Shown: positions 1 to 10,592, counted from the stretch's first letter. The stretch: 64,000 nt of DNA from Pararhodobacter marinus (GCF_003122215.1 NZ_QEYD01000012.1:1-64000), one strand, 5' to 3'. The notes: a model not told the origin generated them from the sequence alone. Numbers and translations: made by a program.

Positions 1-577
1 CGATATGCAAACGTCCGATCCATCGAAACGAACCAAACCGCCCGCATATCCCTTCATACACCAAATTTTCAAAAAGCGTTCCGAACACAAAACGAAGAAC
101 TCGCTAGTCTTGCCTAGCGCCTTCGCTCGCCTCGCATCCAGATATGTTGTCGGCGTTTCCGCCGCCGTCGCTGCTTCGTTCGCGTTTCCGCGTCCCCGCC
201 GCTTCGGTGAGGCGGTATCTAGGCCCCGGCGCCAAAACCCGCAAGAGGAAAAATGCAGGGCCTCGTCGTTTTTTTTCGCGGAACTGTCACAAGCCCTTGT
301 TTTATTGGCTCTGGCAGCGCGAACAAAATCGACCCCCGCCTGTGGGGCGTCGTAGGGGGGCAGTTTGCCTTCCTGATGGGCGGGGTGAATATTGCGCGAT
401 GCGGGTCGCTGTGCGCAATTTCCTGACCAGACGGACAGGATTCGACCCGGACGCCCCGAATCCCTGCCCCGATTCCGCGTGATTCCGGTCGATTTTTTTT
501 CACGGGACCCCGACTCGCCCCTCCGATTCATCCGACTCGCCCGGGCGTCACCGGCAAGGACGGGAATCGGCGCCGAG
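1..577. other. left-edge region without a recognisable gene
   Basis: I find no convincing coding region here. The open frames on both strands have proline/arginine-rich translations without family features and no ribosome binding site in front of them. The first 120 bases are clearly less GC-rich than the rest of the window, which would suit a promoter for a gene lying to the left of the window, but no specific element can be assigned. A run of T at about 487-500 is not preceded by a clear hairpin. Confidence 0.5.
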
Positions 578-1225
578 TCAGCGGCTGGGCGCGGCTCCGG
601 CGGGCGGGTTGGCGCGGGCGGGCCGGCGCGCGGGGATCAATCGGACCGCCAGCAAGGCGATGATCGCGCCCAGATACAGGAACGGCTCCCACGGATAGCC
701 TTTGACCAGCCAGACGAAGTGAACGGCCCCCAGCAGGATCGCGGGATAGGTGAGCTTGTGGATCCGGCGCCAGACCAGCGGCCCCAGCTTGCGGATCGAC
801 AGGTTGTTCGAGGTCACCGCCAGCGGGATCAGCAGCACGAAGGCCGCAAAGCCGATGGTGATATACGGGCGCTTGACGATCTCGGCCCCGATCCGGGAGA
901 GGGATTGCAGGTCCAGCACCGCCCAGACGAGGAAATGCGCCAGCAGGAACAGGAAGGCGGTCACACCCAGCGCGCGGCGATACTTGATCAGGCTGACATT
1001 GGTGAATCGCCGCAGGGGCGTCACCACCAGCGTCGCCACCAGGAGCTGCAGCGTCAGAAGCCCGTAATCGCGTTCCAGCGCGTTGATGGGCTCGGGTCCC
1101 AGCTGGCCGCTCAGCCCCAGCCAGAACAGCCAGCCCATCCAGCCCAGCCCGATCAGGTAGATCGGCCAGGCGGGCACATGGCGCTGCGCCCGGTTGATCC
1201 GCTGCGCAAGGGTGACCGAGGCCAT
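578..1225 (-). CDS. msrQ: MsrQ, heme-binding membrane subunit of periplasmic methionine sulfoxide reductase
   Basis: A 215-residue polytopic membrane protein of the ferric-reductase-like YedZ family. It passes electrons from the respiratory chain through b-type heme to periplasmic MsrP, which repairs oxidised methionines. About six hydrophobic segments are visible. Conserved histidines at about H97 (LLAHFLVW), H156 (RRIHKLTY) and H169 (GAVHFVWL) are the expected heme ligands. The start codon overlaps the stop codon of msrP by one base (TGATG), so the two are translationally coupled in one operon, the standard arrangement. Length is normal for the family. The proline/alanine-rich tail after the last membrane segment is variable. 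Identification is firm from sequence and context. Confidence 0.93.
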   Translation of the reverse strand: MASVTLAQRINRAQRHVPAWPIYLIGLGWMGWLFWLGLSGQLGPEPINALERDYGLLTLQLLVATLVVTPLRRFTNVSLIKYRRALGVTAFLFLLAHFLVWAVLDLQSLSRIGAEIVKRPYITIGFAAFVLLIPLAVTSNNLSIRKLGPLVWRRIHKLTYPAILLGAVHFVWLVKGYPWEPFLYLGAIIALLAVRLIPARRPARANPPAGAAPSR

Positions 1226-2127
1226 CAGTAATTCTCCCGCAGGTCCATGCCCTCATAGAGCGCGGCGACCTCGTCCTCGTAGCCGTTGAACATCAGCGTG
1301 TCCTGCCGGCGCGCGAACAGGCCGCCGCCGATCTGACGCTCGGTCGCCTGGCTCCAGCGCGGGTGGTCCACTTCGGGGTTCACGTTCGAATAGAACCCGT
1401 ATTCGCGCGCATTGAGGTTGTTCCACGTTGTTTCGGGCATCGTGTCGGTCAGGGTGATCCGTACGATCGACTTGATCGACTTGAAGCCGTATTTCCACGG
1501 CACGACCAGCCGGATCGGCGCGCCGTTCTGCTTGGGCATCGGCTCGCCGTAGATCCCGGTGGCCAGCAGCGTCAGGGGATGGCGCGCCTCGTCAAGCCGC
1601 AGACCTTCAATATAGGGGAAGGGAATGACGCCGCGCCGCACGCCCGGCATGTTGTCGGGCTGCACCACGGTCTCGAACGCGACGAAGCGCGCGCCCGATT
1701 GCACGCCCACCCGGTCCAGGACATCGGCCAGCTCGACCCCGTTCCAGGGCACGACCATCGACCACGCCTCGACACAGCGGAAACGATAGATCCGCTCTTC
1801 GATATCCAGCCCGTCCAGAAGATCGGCCAGCGCATACTCGCCCGGATTGTCGACCATCCCGTCCACGGTGATCGACCACGGCTCGATCTGCATCGCGTCG
1901 GCATGGCGCATCGGATCTTCCTTGCCGGTGCCGAACTCGTAGAAGTTGTTGTAGCTCGAGATCTGCTCCAGCGTGTTGGGCTCCAGCCCCTGCGCCATGG
2001 CGCCCCGTCCGGCCATCGACAGCGCGGTCGCGCCCGCCATCCCCGCCATGATCTGTCGGCGGTTGAGCCACAGAGCCTTGGGTGTGACATCGGCATGGGT
2101 CAGATCGTTCGTCCAGCGGCGGGCCAT
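1225..2127 (-). CDS. msrP: MsrP, Tat-exported molybdoenzyme, protein-methionine-sulfoxide reductase catalytic subunit
   Basis: A 300-residue sulfite-oxidase-fold molybdopterin enzyme (YedY family) that reduces methionine sulfoxide in periplasmic proteins. A twin-arginine signal is visible at the N-terminus (LNRRQIMAG, R23-R24, followed by an Ala/Gly-rich stretch to about residue 45). The cysteine that ligates molybdenum lies in FRCVEAW (about C118). An open frame reaches further upstream, but the start is placed at 2127 because AAAGGAG lies just before this ATG and the Tat signal begins there. The gene overlaps msrQ downstream, forming the msrPQ pair. In related bacteria the system responds to reactive chlorine or oxidative stress; no operator could be identified here. 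Confidence 0.94.
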   Translation of the reverse strand: MARRWTNDLTHADVTPKALWLNRRQIMAGMAGATALSMAGRGAMAQGLEPNTLEQISSYNNFYEFGTGKEDPMRHADAMQIEPWSITVDGMVDNPGEYALADLLDGLDIEERIYRFRCVEAWSMVVPWNGVELADVLDRVGVQSGARFVAFETVVQPDNMPGVRRGVIPFPYIEGLRLDEARHPLTLLATGIYGEPMPKQNGAPIRLVVPWKYGFKSIKSIVRITLTDTMPETTWNNLNAREYGFYSNVNPEVDHPRWSQATERQIGGGLFARRQDTLMFNGYEDEVAALYEGMDLRENY

Positions 2128-2388
2128 CTCTGTCTCCTTTGCTTCGCATCGGCGATGCGGCGCGCGATGCCTTTGCAGGACAATACGGCCCAAGGGCCCG
2201 GTCGTTTCACCGGATTTCGGAAAATTCCGGTTCCGGTCGTCAACTAAATGTGAGTGGAAATTCGAAAAACCCTCGGCTTTGCGCAAAGGCGCATTCCGTC
2301 AAGACCGGCGCACAGAATCGTGAGGGTGATCCACGCGCGCCGCCGCTCCGTTTCCCTGCCATACGCAACACCCAACGGGAGATACACG

Positions 2389-2877
2389 ATGCTTCGTACA
2401 ACCGCTTTCGCCTTCGCTTCGGTCTGCGCTTTTGCCGGGACCGCCTGGGCCGACAACCATGGCTCGATGTCGGGCGAGATGGACATCGTCGACACCGCCG
2501 TCGCCAATGGCAACTTCACCACGCTCGTGGCCGCGGTCGAAGCGGCGGGCCTTGTCGACACGTTGAAGGGGGAAGGCTCGTTCACCGTCTTCGCACCGAC
2601 CGACGCCGCGTTCGCCGCGCTGCCCGAGGGTACGGTCGAAGCCCTGCTCGAAGACACCGAGGCGCTGACCGGCATCCTGACCTATCACGTCGTGCCGGGG
2701 GCCGTCATGGCCGGTGACCTGAGCGAGGGCATGATGGCCGAAACCGTCAACGGCCAGGAAGTCACCTTCACGCTGGAAAGCGGCCCGCAGGTCAACGGCG
2801 CCAACATCACCATGACCGATATCGAGGCGTCGAACGGCGTCATCCACGTCATCGACGCCGTGCTGATGCCGGAATAA
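2389..2877 (+). CDS. secreted fasciclin (FAS1) domain protein
   Basis: A 162-residue protein with an N-terminal Sec signal peptide ([21 protein letters not shown], cleavage after about residue 21) and one FAS1 domain filling the remainder. The two FAS1 signature regions are recognisable: [14 protein letters not shown] in the middle and ILTYHVVPG after it, with a C-terminal [11 protein letters not shown] strand. FAS1 proteins are extracytoplasmic adhesion or matrix-type proteins; the bacterial role is generally unknown. GGGAG lies about eight bases before the ATG. The gene is monocistronic, divergent from msrP and followed by a strong hairpin terminator shared with the convergent flavoprotein gene. 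Confidence 0.9.
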   Translation: MLRTTAFAFASVCAFAGTAWADNHGSMSGEMDIVDTAVANGNFTTLVAAVEAAGLVDTLKGEGSFTVFAPTDAAFAALPEGTVEALLEDTEALTGILTYHVVPGAVMAGDLSEGMMAETVNGQEVTFTLESGPQVNGANITMTDIEASNGVIHVIDAVLMPE

Positions 2878-2898
2878 TCCGCCCCGACTTTCCAGTCC

Positions 2899-2935
2899 GC
2901 CGCCCCGTGTCCCAAGCGCGGGGCGGCTTTCGTTT
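2899..2935 (+). terminator. intrinsic terminator after the fasciclin gene
   Basis: A 9-bp perfect stem (GCCGCCCCG at 2899-2907 with CGGGGCGGC at 2919-2927) is followed by TTTCGTTT. It sits between two convergent genes and can serve the fasciclin gene. Its 3' edge reaches the stop codon of the flavoprotein gene on the other strand. Confidence 0.75.
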
Positions 2936-4326
2936 CAGCGCGGACCGTTCCCCGGCAGAACCTTCCCGGGATTGAGCCGCCCTTCCGGGTCGAACGCCGC
3001 TTTCAGCGTGCCCATCGCCGCCAGGATCCCGGCGGGCCGATAGGTCTGAAGCGCCGCGCGCTTTTCCAGCCCAACCCCGTGCTCGGCAGAAATCGCGCTG
3101 CTTTCGAACCCGGCCAGAACACCATAGACCACGGCATCGACCGCATCGCGCGGCGGCAATGTTCCGTCGGGCATCAGCGACAGATGCAGGTTGCCGTCGC
3201 CCACATGGCCGAAGACCAGCACCGCGATACCGTCGAACGCGTCCGCCACCTTTGCCTGCAGGCGCTGCACATAGGGGTCCAGATCGGCCAATTTCAGCGA
3301 GACGTCGTAGTGATAGCCCGGCGCGCCGTCGCCACCGATCACCCCTGCCCCTTCGCGGATGCGCCAGATCCGGGCGCGCTCGGCCCCCGATTGCGCCAGC
3401 ACGGCATCGCGGATCGTCCCGTCTTCCAACATCGGCACCAACGCCTGCTCCAGCGCCGTTTGCGCGGCGGTATCGTCGGGGCCGAACGCCTCGGCGATCA
3501 GGAACAGCCCCGGCCCGTCCGGCCCGGCCTGCAGCGGCAGCGGCGTCACGCCCTGAAATTCGGCGCAGCGGCGATAGCAATCGGGCCACATCCCCTCCAG
3601 CGCGGCCAGCCCCTCGCCCAGCGCCAGCCGCAGACGCGGCATGAACGCCGACAGCGCCCGCGCATCGATCCCCACAAGCGCGGTGGCAATCGCCCTGGGC
3701 CGCGGGAACAATCGCAACGCCACCTTCGTCACCAGCCCCAGCGTGCCCTCGGAGCCGATGAAGACCTGTTTCAGATCGTAGCCCGCATTGTTCTTCATCA
3801 GCGGCGAAGTCAGGTCCAGCACCGTCCCGTCCGCCCGCACGACCTCAAGCCCCAGCACGCTGGCGCGCATCATGCCATAGCGCAACACCCGGATCCCGCC
3901 CGCGTTGGTCGACACCATGCCGCCGATCGTGCAGCTGTCGCGCGCGCCGATATCCACCCCGGCCATCAGCCCATGGGGCTCCAGCGCGGCATCGAGCTGC
4001 GCCAGCGTGACGCCAGCCCCCACCAGCGCCACGCCCTGCGCCGGGTCAATCTGCTCGATCCGGTTCATCCGCTCGAAGGAGACGATGATCTCGCCGGGGG
4101 ACGAGGCCGTGCCTTCGACCAGCCCCGTGACGCCGCCCTGCGGCACCACCGGCACGCCGGGCGTGGCCTTCAGGATCGCCGACAACTCGGCGGCATCGGC
4201 GGGGCGCACCAACAGGCCGGCATCCAGCGACTGCGCGCACCAGCCCGGATGCCTGAGCGACAGTTTCTCAGGGCCCAGGACATGCTCGGCGCCCAGTTCC
4301 CGCGCCAGGATCTCTGCCAGTGTCAT
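2935..4326 (-). CDS. FAD-binding oxidoreductase of the GlcD / D-lactate dehydrogenase family
   Basis: A 463-residue flavoprotein with an N-terminal PCMH-type FAD-binding domain (about 40-215; typical segments GGVTGLVEG and GGMVSTNAGG, then the long glycine-containing loop ending GSEGTLGLVT) and a C-terminal FAD-oxidase domain (about 220-455, with FGHVGDGNLHLS and a C-terminal DPEGRLNPGKVLP). Family members oxidise 2-hydroxy acids such as D-lactate, glycolate or D-2-hydroxyglutarate; the substrate cannot be read from sequence. The start is the ATG at 4326, preceded by GCGAGGG; a TTG further upstream has no better signal. It stands alone, convergent with the fasciclin gene, with no glcE/glcF partners alongside, so a single-subunit dehydrogenase is more likely than glycolate oxidase subunit D. 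Confidence 0.85.
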   Translation of the reverse strand: MTLAEILARELGAEHVLGPEKLSLRHPGWCAQSLDAGLLVRPADAAELSAILKATPGVPVVPQGGVTGLVEGTASSPGEIIVSFERMNRIEQIDPAQGVALVGAGVTLAQLDAALEPHGLMAGVDIGARDSCTIGGMVSTNAGGIRVLRYGMMRASVLGLEVVRADGTVLDLTSPLMKNNAGYDLKQVFIGSEGTLGLVTKVALRLFPRPRAIATALVGIDARALSAFMPRLRLALGEGLAALEGMWPDCYRRCAEFQGVTPLPLQAGPDGPGLFLIAEAFGPDDTAAQTALEQALVPMLEDGTIRDAVLAQSGAERARIWRIREGAGVIGGDGAPGYHYDVSLKLADLDPYVQRLQAKVADAFDGIAVLVFGHVGDGNLHLSLMPDGTLPPRDAVDAVVYGVLAGFESSAISAEHGVGLEKRAALQTYRPAGILAAMGTLKAAFDPEGRLNPGKVLPGNGPR

Positions 4327-4484
4327 TGCTGCCCTCGCCAACAGGCCCCACGAAAAATCCGGGCGATCCTGTCACGGAGCGCCCGGATTTGTAAGAGGTC
4401 CGGCCCGCCCTGGGCCGTCGGATCAGCGTTCAGGGCAAGCCAAGGGGATATCGCGCCGATGTCCCGATGCCGGAACCGGGCGCG

Positions 4485-5786
4485 TCACAGATAGCGGTTG
4501 ACCAGGTTTTCCAGCCGCTCCTGCCGACCCGAACGCGGCTGCGGGTTGATCTTCTTGTCCTCGACCAGATGCGCGATGGTTTCCAGATCGCTCTCCATCA
4601 GCGCCCGCCCGTCCGAGGTCTCCCAGCCCGCGTAACGCTCGTTGCGCGCCGCTTCCAGCTTGCCGTCTTCCAGCATCCGCGCCGCCGCCTTCAGACCGGC
4701 CGCGCAGGCATCCATGCCGCCGACATGCGCCAGGATCAGATCCTCGGGGTCGAGCGACTGGCGGCGCAGCTTGGCGTCGAAATTGGTGCCGCCGGTGGTG
4801 AAGCCCCCGGCTTTCAGCACTTCGTAATAGGCCAGCGTCATCTCGGGGACATTGTTGGGGAACTGGTCGGTATCCCAGCCCGATTGATAATCGTTCCGGT
4901 TCATGTCGATCGAGCCGAAGATCCCCAGCGAGGATGCCAGCGCCAGTTCATGCTCGAAGCTGTGGCCCGCAAGGATCGCGTGGCCCTGCTCGATATTGAC
5001 CTTCACCTCGTTTTCCAGCCCGAAATCCTTGAGGAAGCCGTAGACCGTGGCGACGTCGTAATCGTATTGATGCTTGGTCGGCTCCTGCGGTTTGGGCTCG
5101 ATCAGGATCGTGCCCTTGAAGCCGATCTTGTGCTTGTAATCGACCACCATCTGCAGCATCCGCCCCGCCTGCGCGCGCTCGCGCGCCAGGTCGGTGTTGA
5201 GCAGCGTCTCGTAACCCTCGCGCCCGCCCCACAGGACATAATTCTCGCCGCCCAGCTTGTGGGTCGCATCCATGCAAGTCTTGATCGTCGCGGCCGAGAA
5301 GGCGAAAACCTCGGGGTCGGGGTTCGTCGCGGCGCCGGCCATGAAGCGGCGGTGGCTGAACAGATTCGCCGTGCCCCACAGAAGCTTGGTGTCCGAATTT
5401 TCCATCTTCTCGGCGAAGTAATCCGTGATCTCGCGCAGACGCGCGGTGTTCTCGGCAAAGCCTTCGCCTTCGGGGCGCACATCGACATCGTGGAAGCAGA
5501 AATACGGCGCGCCGAGGATCTCGAACATCTCGAAAGCCACATCGGCCTTGAGCTTGGCGTGATCCATCGACTCGCCGAACCAAGGCCGCTCGAAGGTCTG
5601 GCCCCCGAACGGGTCGCCGCCGGGCCAGGCAAAGCTGTGCCAATAGGCCACCGCGAACCGCAGGTGATCCTTCATCGGCTTGCCGAGGATCAGTTCGTCC
5701 GGATTGTAATGCCGGAACGCGAATTCGTTGTCGCTTTCGGGGCCCTCGTAGCGGATCTTGTCGATGCCGTGGAAGAAGTCGGTCAT
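4485..5786 (-). CDS. xylA: xylose isomerase
   Basis: A 433-residue class II (large-type) xylose isomerase that converts D-xylose to D-xylulose in the cytoplasm. The classical signatures are present: [16 protein letters not shown], the metal/substrate motif [13 protein letters not shown], and [17 protein letters not shown]. The N-terminus starts directly with [15 protein letters not shown], as in family members, and AGGACA lies upstream of the ATG. It is the last gene of the minus-strand xylFHGBA operon, 14 bases after xylB, so uptake, isomerisation and phosphorylation are encoded together. Length is normal. Confidence 0.97.
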   Translation of the reverse strand: MTDFFHGIDKIRYEGPESDNEFAFRHYNPDELILGKPMKDHLRFAVAYWHSFAWPGGDPFGGQTFERPWFGESMDHAKLKADVAFEMFEILGAPYFCFHDVDVRPEGEGFAENTARLREITDYFAEKMENSDTKLLWGTANLFSHRRFMAGAATNPDPEVFAFSAATIKTCMDATHKLGGENYVLWGGREGYETLLNTDLARERAQAGRMLQMVVDYKHKIGFKGTILIEPKPQEPTKHQYDYDVATVYGFLKDFGLENEVKVNIEQGHAILAGHSFEHELALASSLGIFGSIDMNRNDYQSGWDTDQFPNNVPEMTLAYYEVLKAGGFTTGGTNFDAKLRRQSLDPEDLILAHVGGMDACAAGLKAAARMLEDGKLEAARNERYAGWETSDGRALMESDLETIAHLVEDKKINPQPRSGRQERLENLVNRYL

Positions 5787-5800
5787 GGGAGTGTCCTGTG

Positions 5801-7234
5801 TCAGAGGGTCTTGATCGCGGCATAAGCCGCCTTGTAGCGCTGATGCGCCTCGGCAAAGGCCGGGGCCAGCGCGGTGTCGGGATCGTGGCTGCGCGCGACG
5901 GGGGGCGCGGTGGCGATCTCGGGCCCGGCGCCGGTGGCCGCCATCATGCCCAGACGCGCCGCCCCCAAGGCCGCGCCGAACTCGCCCTGTTCGGGCACGT
6001 CCAGCGGGAAGCCGCAGGCCGTGGCCAGCACGTCGAGCCAATAGCCCGAGCGCGCGCCCCCGCCGATGGCGAGCGCGCGGGTGATCGTGGTGCCGGTCGC
6101 CCCCAGCGCGTCGCGGCAATCGGCAAAGGCAAAGGCCACGCCCTCCATCACCGCGCGCGCGGCGGCTTTCGCATCGGTCGCGTGGTCGAGATGCAGGAAC
6201 TGGCCCCGGATCGCCGCATCGTTATGCGGCGTCCGCTCACCGCCCAGATAAGGCAGGAACAGCGTCTGCGCGGGCGCCCGCAGCGCCCCCAGATCCGAGG
6301 TCAGCGCCGCCGCCGATTGCCCGGTCAGCCGTGACAGCCAATTCAGCGCATCGGTCGCAGCAAGGATCACGCCCATCTGATGCCATGTTCCGGGCACGGC
6401 GTGGCAAAAGGCATGGACCGCGGTCGCGGGATCGGGCCGATAACGGTCATTGGCGGCAAACAGCACGCCCGAGGTCCCGAGGCTGAGAAACGCCTCGCCC
6501 TCTCGCACCACGCCCGCGCCGATCGCGGCGGCGGCATTGTCGCCCCCGCCCCCGGCCACGACGCAGGCGGGCAGCCCAAGCTCGGCGGCCAGATCGCCGC
6601 GCAGCGTCCCCGAAACCGCGGACCCTTCGACCAGTCGCGGCATGGAATAACGCGACAAACCGCAGATGGCCAGCAGCCGGTCCGACCAGTCGCGCGCGCC
6701 GGTATCGAACCACGCGGTTCCGGCGGCATCCGACATCTCGGCCACATATTCGCCGGTCAGATAGAAACGCAGGTAGTCCTTGGGCAGCAGGATCTTCGCG
6801 GTCTTCGCGAAGATCTCGGGCTCGTTGCGGCGCACCCATTCGACCTTGGGCGCGGTAAAACCCGGAAAGACGATATTGCCCGTGATCTCGCGAAACGCGG
6901 GATCGGCATCCATTTCGGCAGCCTCGGCATGGCTGCGGGTATCGTTCCACAACATGCAGGGCCGCAGGACCGTGCCGTCCTTGGCCAAGAGGGTCGCGCC
7001 GTGCATGTGCCCCGACAGCCCGATGCCGGTGAGCCCGGTGCAATCATGCTGCGCGCGGATCGCCGCCAGCGCTTCGCGCACGGCTTTTTCCCAGCTTTCG
7101 GGGTTCTGCTCGGACCAGCCGTCATGCAGCCGCTCCACCGTCAGCGCGACGCTGTGCTCGGCCAGAACGCGCTGCTCGTCATCGATGAGGATCGCCTTCA
7201 GGGAAGACGTCCCCAGATCCAGTCCAATATACAT
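5801..7234 (-). CDS. xylB: xylulokinase
   Basis: A 477-residue FGGY-family sugar kinase that phosphorylates D-xylulose to D-xylulose 5-phosphate for the pentose phosphate pathway. The N-terminal [18 protein letters not shown] is the phosphate-1 motif of the actin-like fold; [12 protein letters not shown] and the central LGTSGVLFA region fit xylulokinases. The C-terminal domain has the ATP-binding [13 protein letters not shown] segment. The start codon overlaps the stop of the upstream ABC ATPase gene, and xylA follows after 14 bases. Motif order and operon context make the assignment secure. Confidence 0.96.
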   Translation of the reverse strand: MYIGLDLGTSSLKAILIDDEQRVLAEHSVALTVERLHDGWSEQNPESWEKAVREALAAIRAQHDCTGLTGIGLSGHMHGATLLAKDGTVLRPCMLWNDTRSHAEAAEMDADPAFREITGNIVFPGFTAPKVEWVRRNEPEIFAKTAKILLPKDYLRFYLTGEYVAEMSDAAGTAWFDTGARDWSDRLLAICGLSRYSMPRLVEGSAVSGTLRGDLAAELGLPACVVAGGGGDNAAAAIGAGVVREGEAFLSLGTSGVLFAANDRYRPDPATAVHAFCHAVPGTWHQMGVILAATDALNWLSRLTGQSAAALTSDLGALRAPAQTLFLPYLGGERTPHNDAAIRGQFLHLDHATDAKAAARAVMEGVAFAFADCRDALGATGTTITRALAIGGGARSGYWLDVLATACGFPLDVPEQGEFGAALGAARLGMMAATGAGPEIATAPPVARSHDPDTALAPAFAEAHQRYKAAYAAIKTL

Positions 7235-7998
7235 CAGGCCGCCAGATGTTCGGGTTTCTTGCCCAGGATGATCATCGCAAGGATGTCGTCCTCGGTGACT
7301 TCATCCACCTTCACCACGCCCACCAGCTCGCCGTTCTTCATCACCGCCGCGCGGTCGCACAGCTTCTTCACCTGATGGACGTCGTGATCGATCAGGAAGA
7401 TCCCCAGCCCCTGACGCTTCAGCTCGTCGATCAGGTCGGCGACCATCTGCGTTTCCTGCGGGCCAAGCGCTGCGGTCGGTTCGTCCATAATCAGCACGCG
7501 GGCATTGAAATAGACCGCGCGCGCGATGGCGACCGACTGACGCTGGCCACCCGACAGGGCGGAAACCGGCGCGTTGAACTTGCGGAAATTGGGGTTCAGC
7601 CGCCCCATGATCTTGCGCGTCTCTGCCTCCATCGCGCCGTCGTCGACGAAGCCCAGGGGCGTGGTGATCTCGCGCCCCAGGAAAAGGTTGGCCGCCGCAT
7701 CGAGATTGTCGGCCAGAGCCAGCGTCTGGTAGATCGTCTCGATATTATAGGTGCGCGCGTCCCGGGGGTTGTTGATCTCGGCTTCCTTGCCGTCGACGAA
7801 GATCTGCCCCGAATCCATCCGGTAGGCGCCCGACAGGCACTTGATCAGCGTCGACTTGCCGGCGCCGTTATGCCCCAGCAGGCCCACGACCTCGCCCGGG
7901 AACAGATCGACGCTGACGTGATCCACGGCCTTGATGCCGCCGAAGGAAATCGAGATGTCGCGCATCTCGACCAGAGGGGTTCCGGTACGGTCGACCAT
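7234..7998 (-). CDS. xylG: xylose ABC transporter ATP-binding protein
   Basis: A 254-residue single-domain ABC ATPase. Walker A is [13 protein letters not shown], the signature is [13 protein letters not shown], Walker B is [13 protein letters not shown], and a switch histidine sits in [10 protein letters not shown]. Enteric XylG is a double-length fusion of two ATPase domains; this one is half that size, so a homodimer is expected, as in the short carbohydrate-uptake ATPases of many alphaproteobacteria. The chosen ATG at 7998 has AAGGGAG in front. It overlaps xylH (TGATG) upstream and xylB downstream, so translation is coupled. It energises xylose import with XylF and XylH. Confidence 0.93.
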   Translation of the reverse strand: MVDRTGTPLVEMRDISISFGGIKAVDHVSVDLFPGEVVGLLGHNGAGKSTLIKCLSGAYRMDSGQIFVDGKEAEINNPRDARTYNIETIYQTLALADNLDAAANLFLGREITTPLGFVDDGAMEAETRKIMGRLNPNFRKFNAPVSALSGGQRQSVAIARAVYFNARVLIMDEPTAALGPQETQMVADLIDELKRQGLGIFLIDHDVHQVKKLCDRAAVMKNGELVGVVKVDEVTEDDILAMIILGKKPEHLAA

Positions 7999-9422
7999 CA
8001 CAGCACTCCCTTGCGCTTGAAGAAGACACCCAGGATCACGGCCACGACAGCCGAGACGGCGAAATAGAGCACACCGAAGAACATCAGGATCAGGATCGGC
8101 AGCACGATCAGGTGGAACAGCAGCGCCTTGGGGCGGACGGACGGAACACGATACGCGATGTCCAGAAGCACGGCCTCGACCAGCACAGCGCCGACGACGA
8201 TGTTCTGGAACGGCGCGTCGACGCCGATCATCGCCATGCCCGATTGCAGCGACTGCATGATCAGCGCGCCCAGAACGGCGCCATAGATCGTGCCCAGCCC
8301 GCCCGACAGCGCCGTCCCGCCGATCACCGCCGCCGCGATCACCCGCAATTCGTCGAGCGTGCCGATGTCGTTGGCGTGGTTGGTCAGCCGGGCCGAGGCC
8401 ACGACCGCCGACAGGGCGCACAGAAAGCCCATGATGGCGAAGACCTTGACGGTCAGGAAGCGGGTATTGATGCCCGACAGCTCGGCCGAATCCGGGTTGC
8501 CGCCGGTGGCAAAGATATAGCGGCCCAGCCGGGTCTTGCGGGCGATCACGGTCATGGCAATGGCCACGAGGATCAGCAGCAGCACCGAGATCGGCAGCCC
8601 GTAGCCCATCGAGAAGCCCTCGGGCACCGTTTCGCCGCGCGCCTCGAAGATCCGGCGCAGGCGGCCCATCGGCACCTCGTAGGCGTTGAGGATAGCCACG
8701 AAGCCCAGGATCAGCACCACGAACAGGCCCGCCAGCACCCCTTCGGCCCAGAGCGGCTTGACCGGGAATTCATGCGAGATCTTCTTGCGCCGGGCCGAGA
8801 ACACGATCCACACCGCCGCAGCGGCCGCGATGGCGCCCAGGATCCAGCTCCAGCTTGCGCCCAGCGTGCCGTTGATGCCCCCGAACAGCTGGAAATTCTC
8901 GTCCAGCGGGCCGATCGTCTGGCCGCCGGTCAGGTACCACGCCACGTTGCGCCACACGAGCAGACCGCCCAGCGTGACGATGAAGGCGGGGATGGTCAGA
9001 TAGCCCACCAGCCAGCCCTGCGCGGCCCCGATCAGCGTTCCGGCGATCAGGCCGGTCAGGATGGCCAGCGGCGCGATGGCCCAGTGGCCCAGTTCCAGCC
9101 CCATCAGGTTGGGCAGCCAAGCCTGCTGCATCATCGCCATCACCGCCGAACAGGTCGCCAGCAGCGCCCCCACGGACAGGTCGATATGGCGGGTGACAAT
9201 GACAAAGACCATGCCGGTCGCCATGATCGCCACGCTGACGGTCTGGATGGACAGGTTGAAGATGTTGCGCGGGCTGAGGAAACGGCCGCCTGTCATCATG
9301 TCGAAGGCAATGCAGATCAGCGCGAAGGCGGCGATCATGCCCAAGAGCCGCGTGTCGATCTCCAGCGACTCGATCAGGGAACGGCGCCGGGGCGTCTGGG
9401 CGGGGCGCGCGGTATCGCTCAT
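7998..9422 (-). CDS. xylH: xylose ABC transporter permease
   Basis: A 474-residue inner-membrane permease of the ribose/xylose (BPD_transp_2) family with ten or more hydrophobic segments. The family signature region [19 protein letters not shown] followed by [22 protein letters not shown] is clear. It is longer than ribose permeases because of a central loop of charged residues (about 200-270), as in XylH. It forms the transmembrane channel for D-xylose with XylG on the cytoplasmic face and XylF in the periplasm. Its stop overlaps the xylG start. A 72-base gap with a stable hairpin separates it from xylF. Confidence 0.93.
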   Translation of the reverse strand: MSDTARPAQTPRRRSLIESLEIDTRLLGMIAAFALICIAFDMMTGGRFLSPRNIFNLSIQTVSVAIMATGMVFVIVTRHIDLSVGALLATCSAVMAMMQQAWLPNLMGLELGHWAIAPLAILTGLIAGTLIGAAQGWLVGYLTIPAFIVTLGGLLVWRNVAWYLTGGQTIGPLDENFQLFGGINGTLGASWSWILGAIAAAAAVWIVFSARRKKISHEFPVKPLWAEGVLAGLFVVLILGFVAILNAYEVPMGRLRRIFEARGETVPEGFSMGYGLPISVLLLILVAIAMTVIARKTRLGRYIFATGGNPDSAELSGINTRFLTVKVFAIMGFLCALSAVVASARLTNHANDIGTLDELRVIAAAVIGGTALSGGLGTIYGAVLGALIMQSLQSGMAMIGVDAPFQNIVVGAVLVEAVLLDIAYRVPSVRPKALLFHLIVLPILILMFFGVLYFAVSAVVAVILGVFFKRKGVL

Positions 9423-9457
9423 GGCGGAACTCTCGGTGCAGGGAATTGGGAAAAGGG

Positions 9458-9484
9458 GGCCCCGGCGAACGCGCCGCCAGGGCC
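9458..9484 (-). other. intercistronic hairpin between xylF and xylH
   Basis: On the transcribed minus strand, GGCCCTGGCG pairs with CGCCGGGGCC across a 7-base loop: a 10-bp stem with one wobble pair, followed by CCCTTTTCCC. It sits directly after the binding-protein gene. Such hairpins often protect the upstream message or cause partial termination, giving more binding protein than permease. That role is inferred. Confidence 0.55.
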
Positions 9485-9494
9485 TTTGCTCAGA

Positions 9495-10532
9495 TCAGTT
9501 GCACGGCGCCGGGCCGTCCGAGACGCCCTGGCAAAGCGCTTCCTGGCTGATCCAGCCGGCATCGACCACGACAGACAGGTTGTCGGCGGTGATCGGAACG
9601 GGGGCCAGGAACATCGACGTCATCGTCGTGCCGCCGGGCGAGGTCCATTCCTCGGCGCCCTCGATATCGGCCATCGCGGTGCCGCGGGCCAGTTCGACGG
9701 CGATTTCGGCGGCCGCGCGGCCCAGTTCACGGGCGTCTTTCCACACCGACACGGTCTGCGTGCCCAGCGCGATGCGGTTCAGCGCGGCATGGTCGCCGTC
9801 CTGACCCGAAACCGGGATACCCTGCATGCCCTGCGCGGTCAGCGCGGCGACGACGCCGCCGGCGGTGCCGTCATTCGACGCGACCACGGCGTCGACGCCG
9901 TTATCGGTGGCGGTCAGGATCTGCTCCATGTTGCGCTGCGCGTTGGCGGGCAGCCAGCCATCGGTATAGGCTTCGCCCACGATCTCGATCGCGCCCGAGT
10001 CGATGGCCTCCTGCAGGATCTCCTGCTGGCCGCCGCGCAGGAAGTCGGCATTGGGATCGGTGGGCGAGCCCTTGATCATCACGTAGCGCCCTTCGGGCAT
10101 CGCCTCGAACACGGCGCGGGCCTGCATCCGGCCGACTTCGACATTGTCGAAGGTCAGGTAGAAGGCACGCGGGTCTTCGATCAGGCGGTCATAGGCGATG
10201 ACCGGAATGCCTTCGTCCGCGGCGGCCTGCACGGCCGGACCGATGGCCTGCGCGTCCTGCGCCAGCACGATCAGCGCATCGACACCCTGCGCGATCAGCG
10301 CCTCGATATCGGAAAGCTGCTTGGCCGAGGACGATTGCGCGTCCGCCGAGACATACTCGGCGCCCGCCGCTTCAAGAGCGGCGACGATGGCGGTCTCGTC
10401 CGTGCGCCAGCGCTCTTCCTGGAAATTCGACCAGCTGACACCCACCGTGATGTCCTGCGCCATCGCCGTGGTGGCCGCGGATGTCATGAAACCCGCAGCC
10501 GCAACGGCCGCGGCGTACAATGCCTTGCGCAT
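9495..10532 (-). CDS. xylF: periplasmic D-xylose-binding protein
   Basis: A 345-residue type 1 periplasmic binding protein (sugar-binding family) with a Sec signal peptide (MRKALYAAAVAAAGF to AMAQ, about 24 residues). The mature chain starts ITVGVSWSNFQEERWRTD, characteristic of XylF, and contains VIAYDRLIED, the typical sugar-binding loop PVSGQDGD and two C-terminal cysteines. The start is the ATG at 10532, with GGGAGGAAAAAC before it. It is the first gene of the xylFHGBA operon. A consensus-like promoter (TTGACA, 16 bp, TATCCT) and the candidate XylR operator lie upstream in the divergent region with xylR. Confidence 0.95.
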   Translation of the reverse strand: MRKALYAAAVAAAGFMTSAATTAMAQDITVGVSWSNFQEERWRTDETAIVAALEAAGAEYVSADAQSSSAKQLSDIEALIAQGVDALIVLAQDAQAIGPAVQAAADEGIPVIAYDRLIEDPRAFYLTFDNVEVGRMQARAVFEAMPEGRYVMIKGSPTDPNADFLRGGQQEILQEAIDSGAIEIVGEAYTDGWLPANAQRNMEQILTATDNGVDAVVASNDGTAGGVVAALTAQGMQGIPVSGQDGDHAALNRIALGTQTVSVWKDARELGRAAAEIAVELARGTAMADIEGAEEWTSPGGTTMTSMFLAPVPITADNLSVVVDAGWISQEALCQGVSDGPAPCN

Positions 10533-10592
10533 GTTTTTCCTCCCTGGATAACGACCCGTTGACACAGGCCTCGGGCTCCTCCCGATGCGGGC

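Noticed and set aside
8112-10562. 816-codon plus-strand open frame across xylH and xylF
   Set aside because: It is antisense to two certain genes. The translation is rich in Arg, His, Gln and Asp with no family features, as expected of a GC-rich shadow frame.
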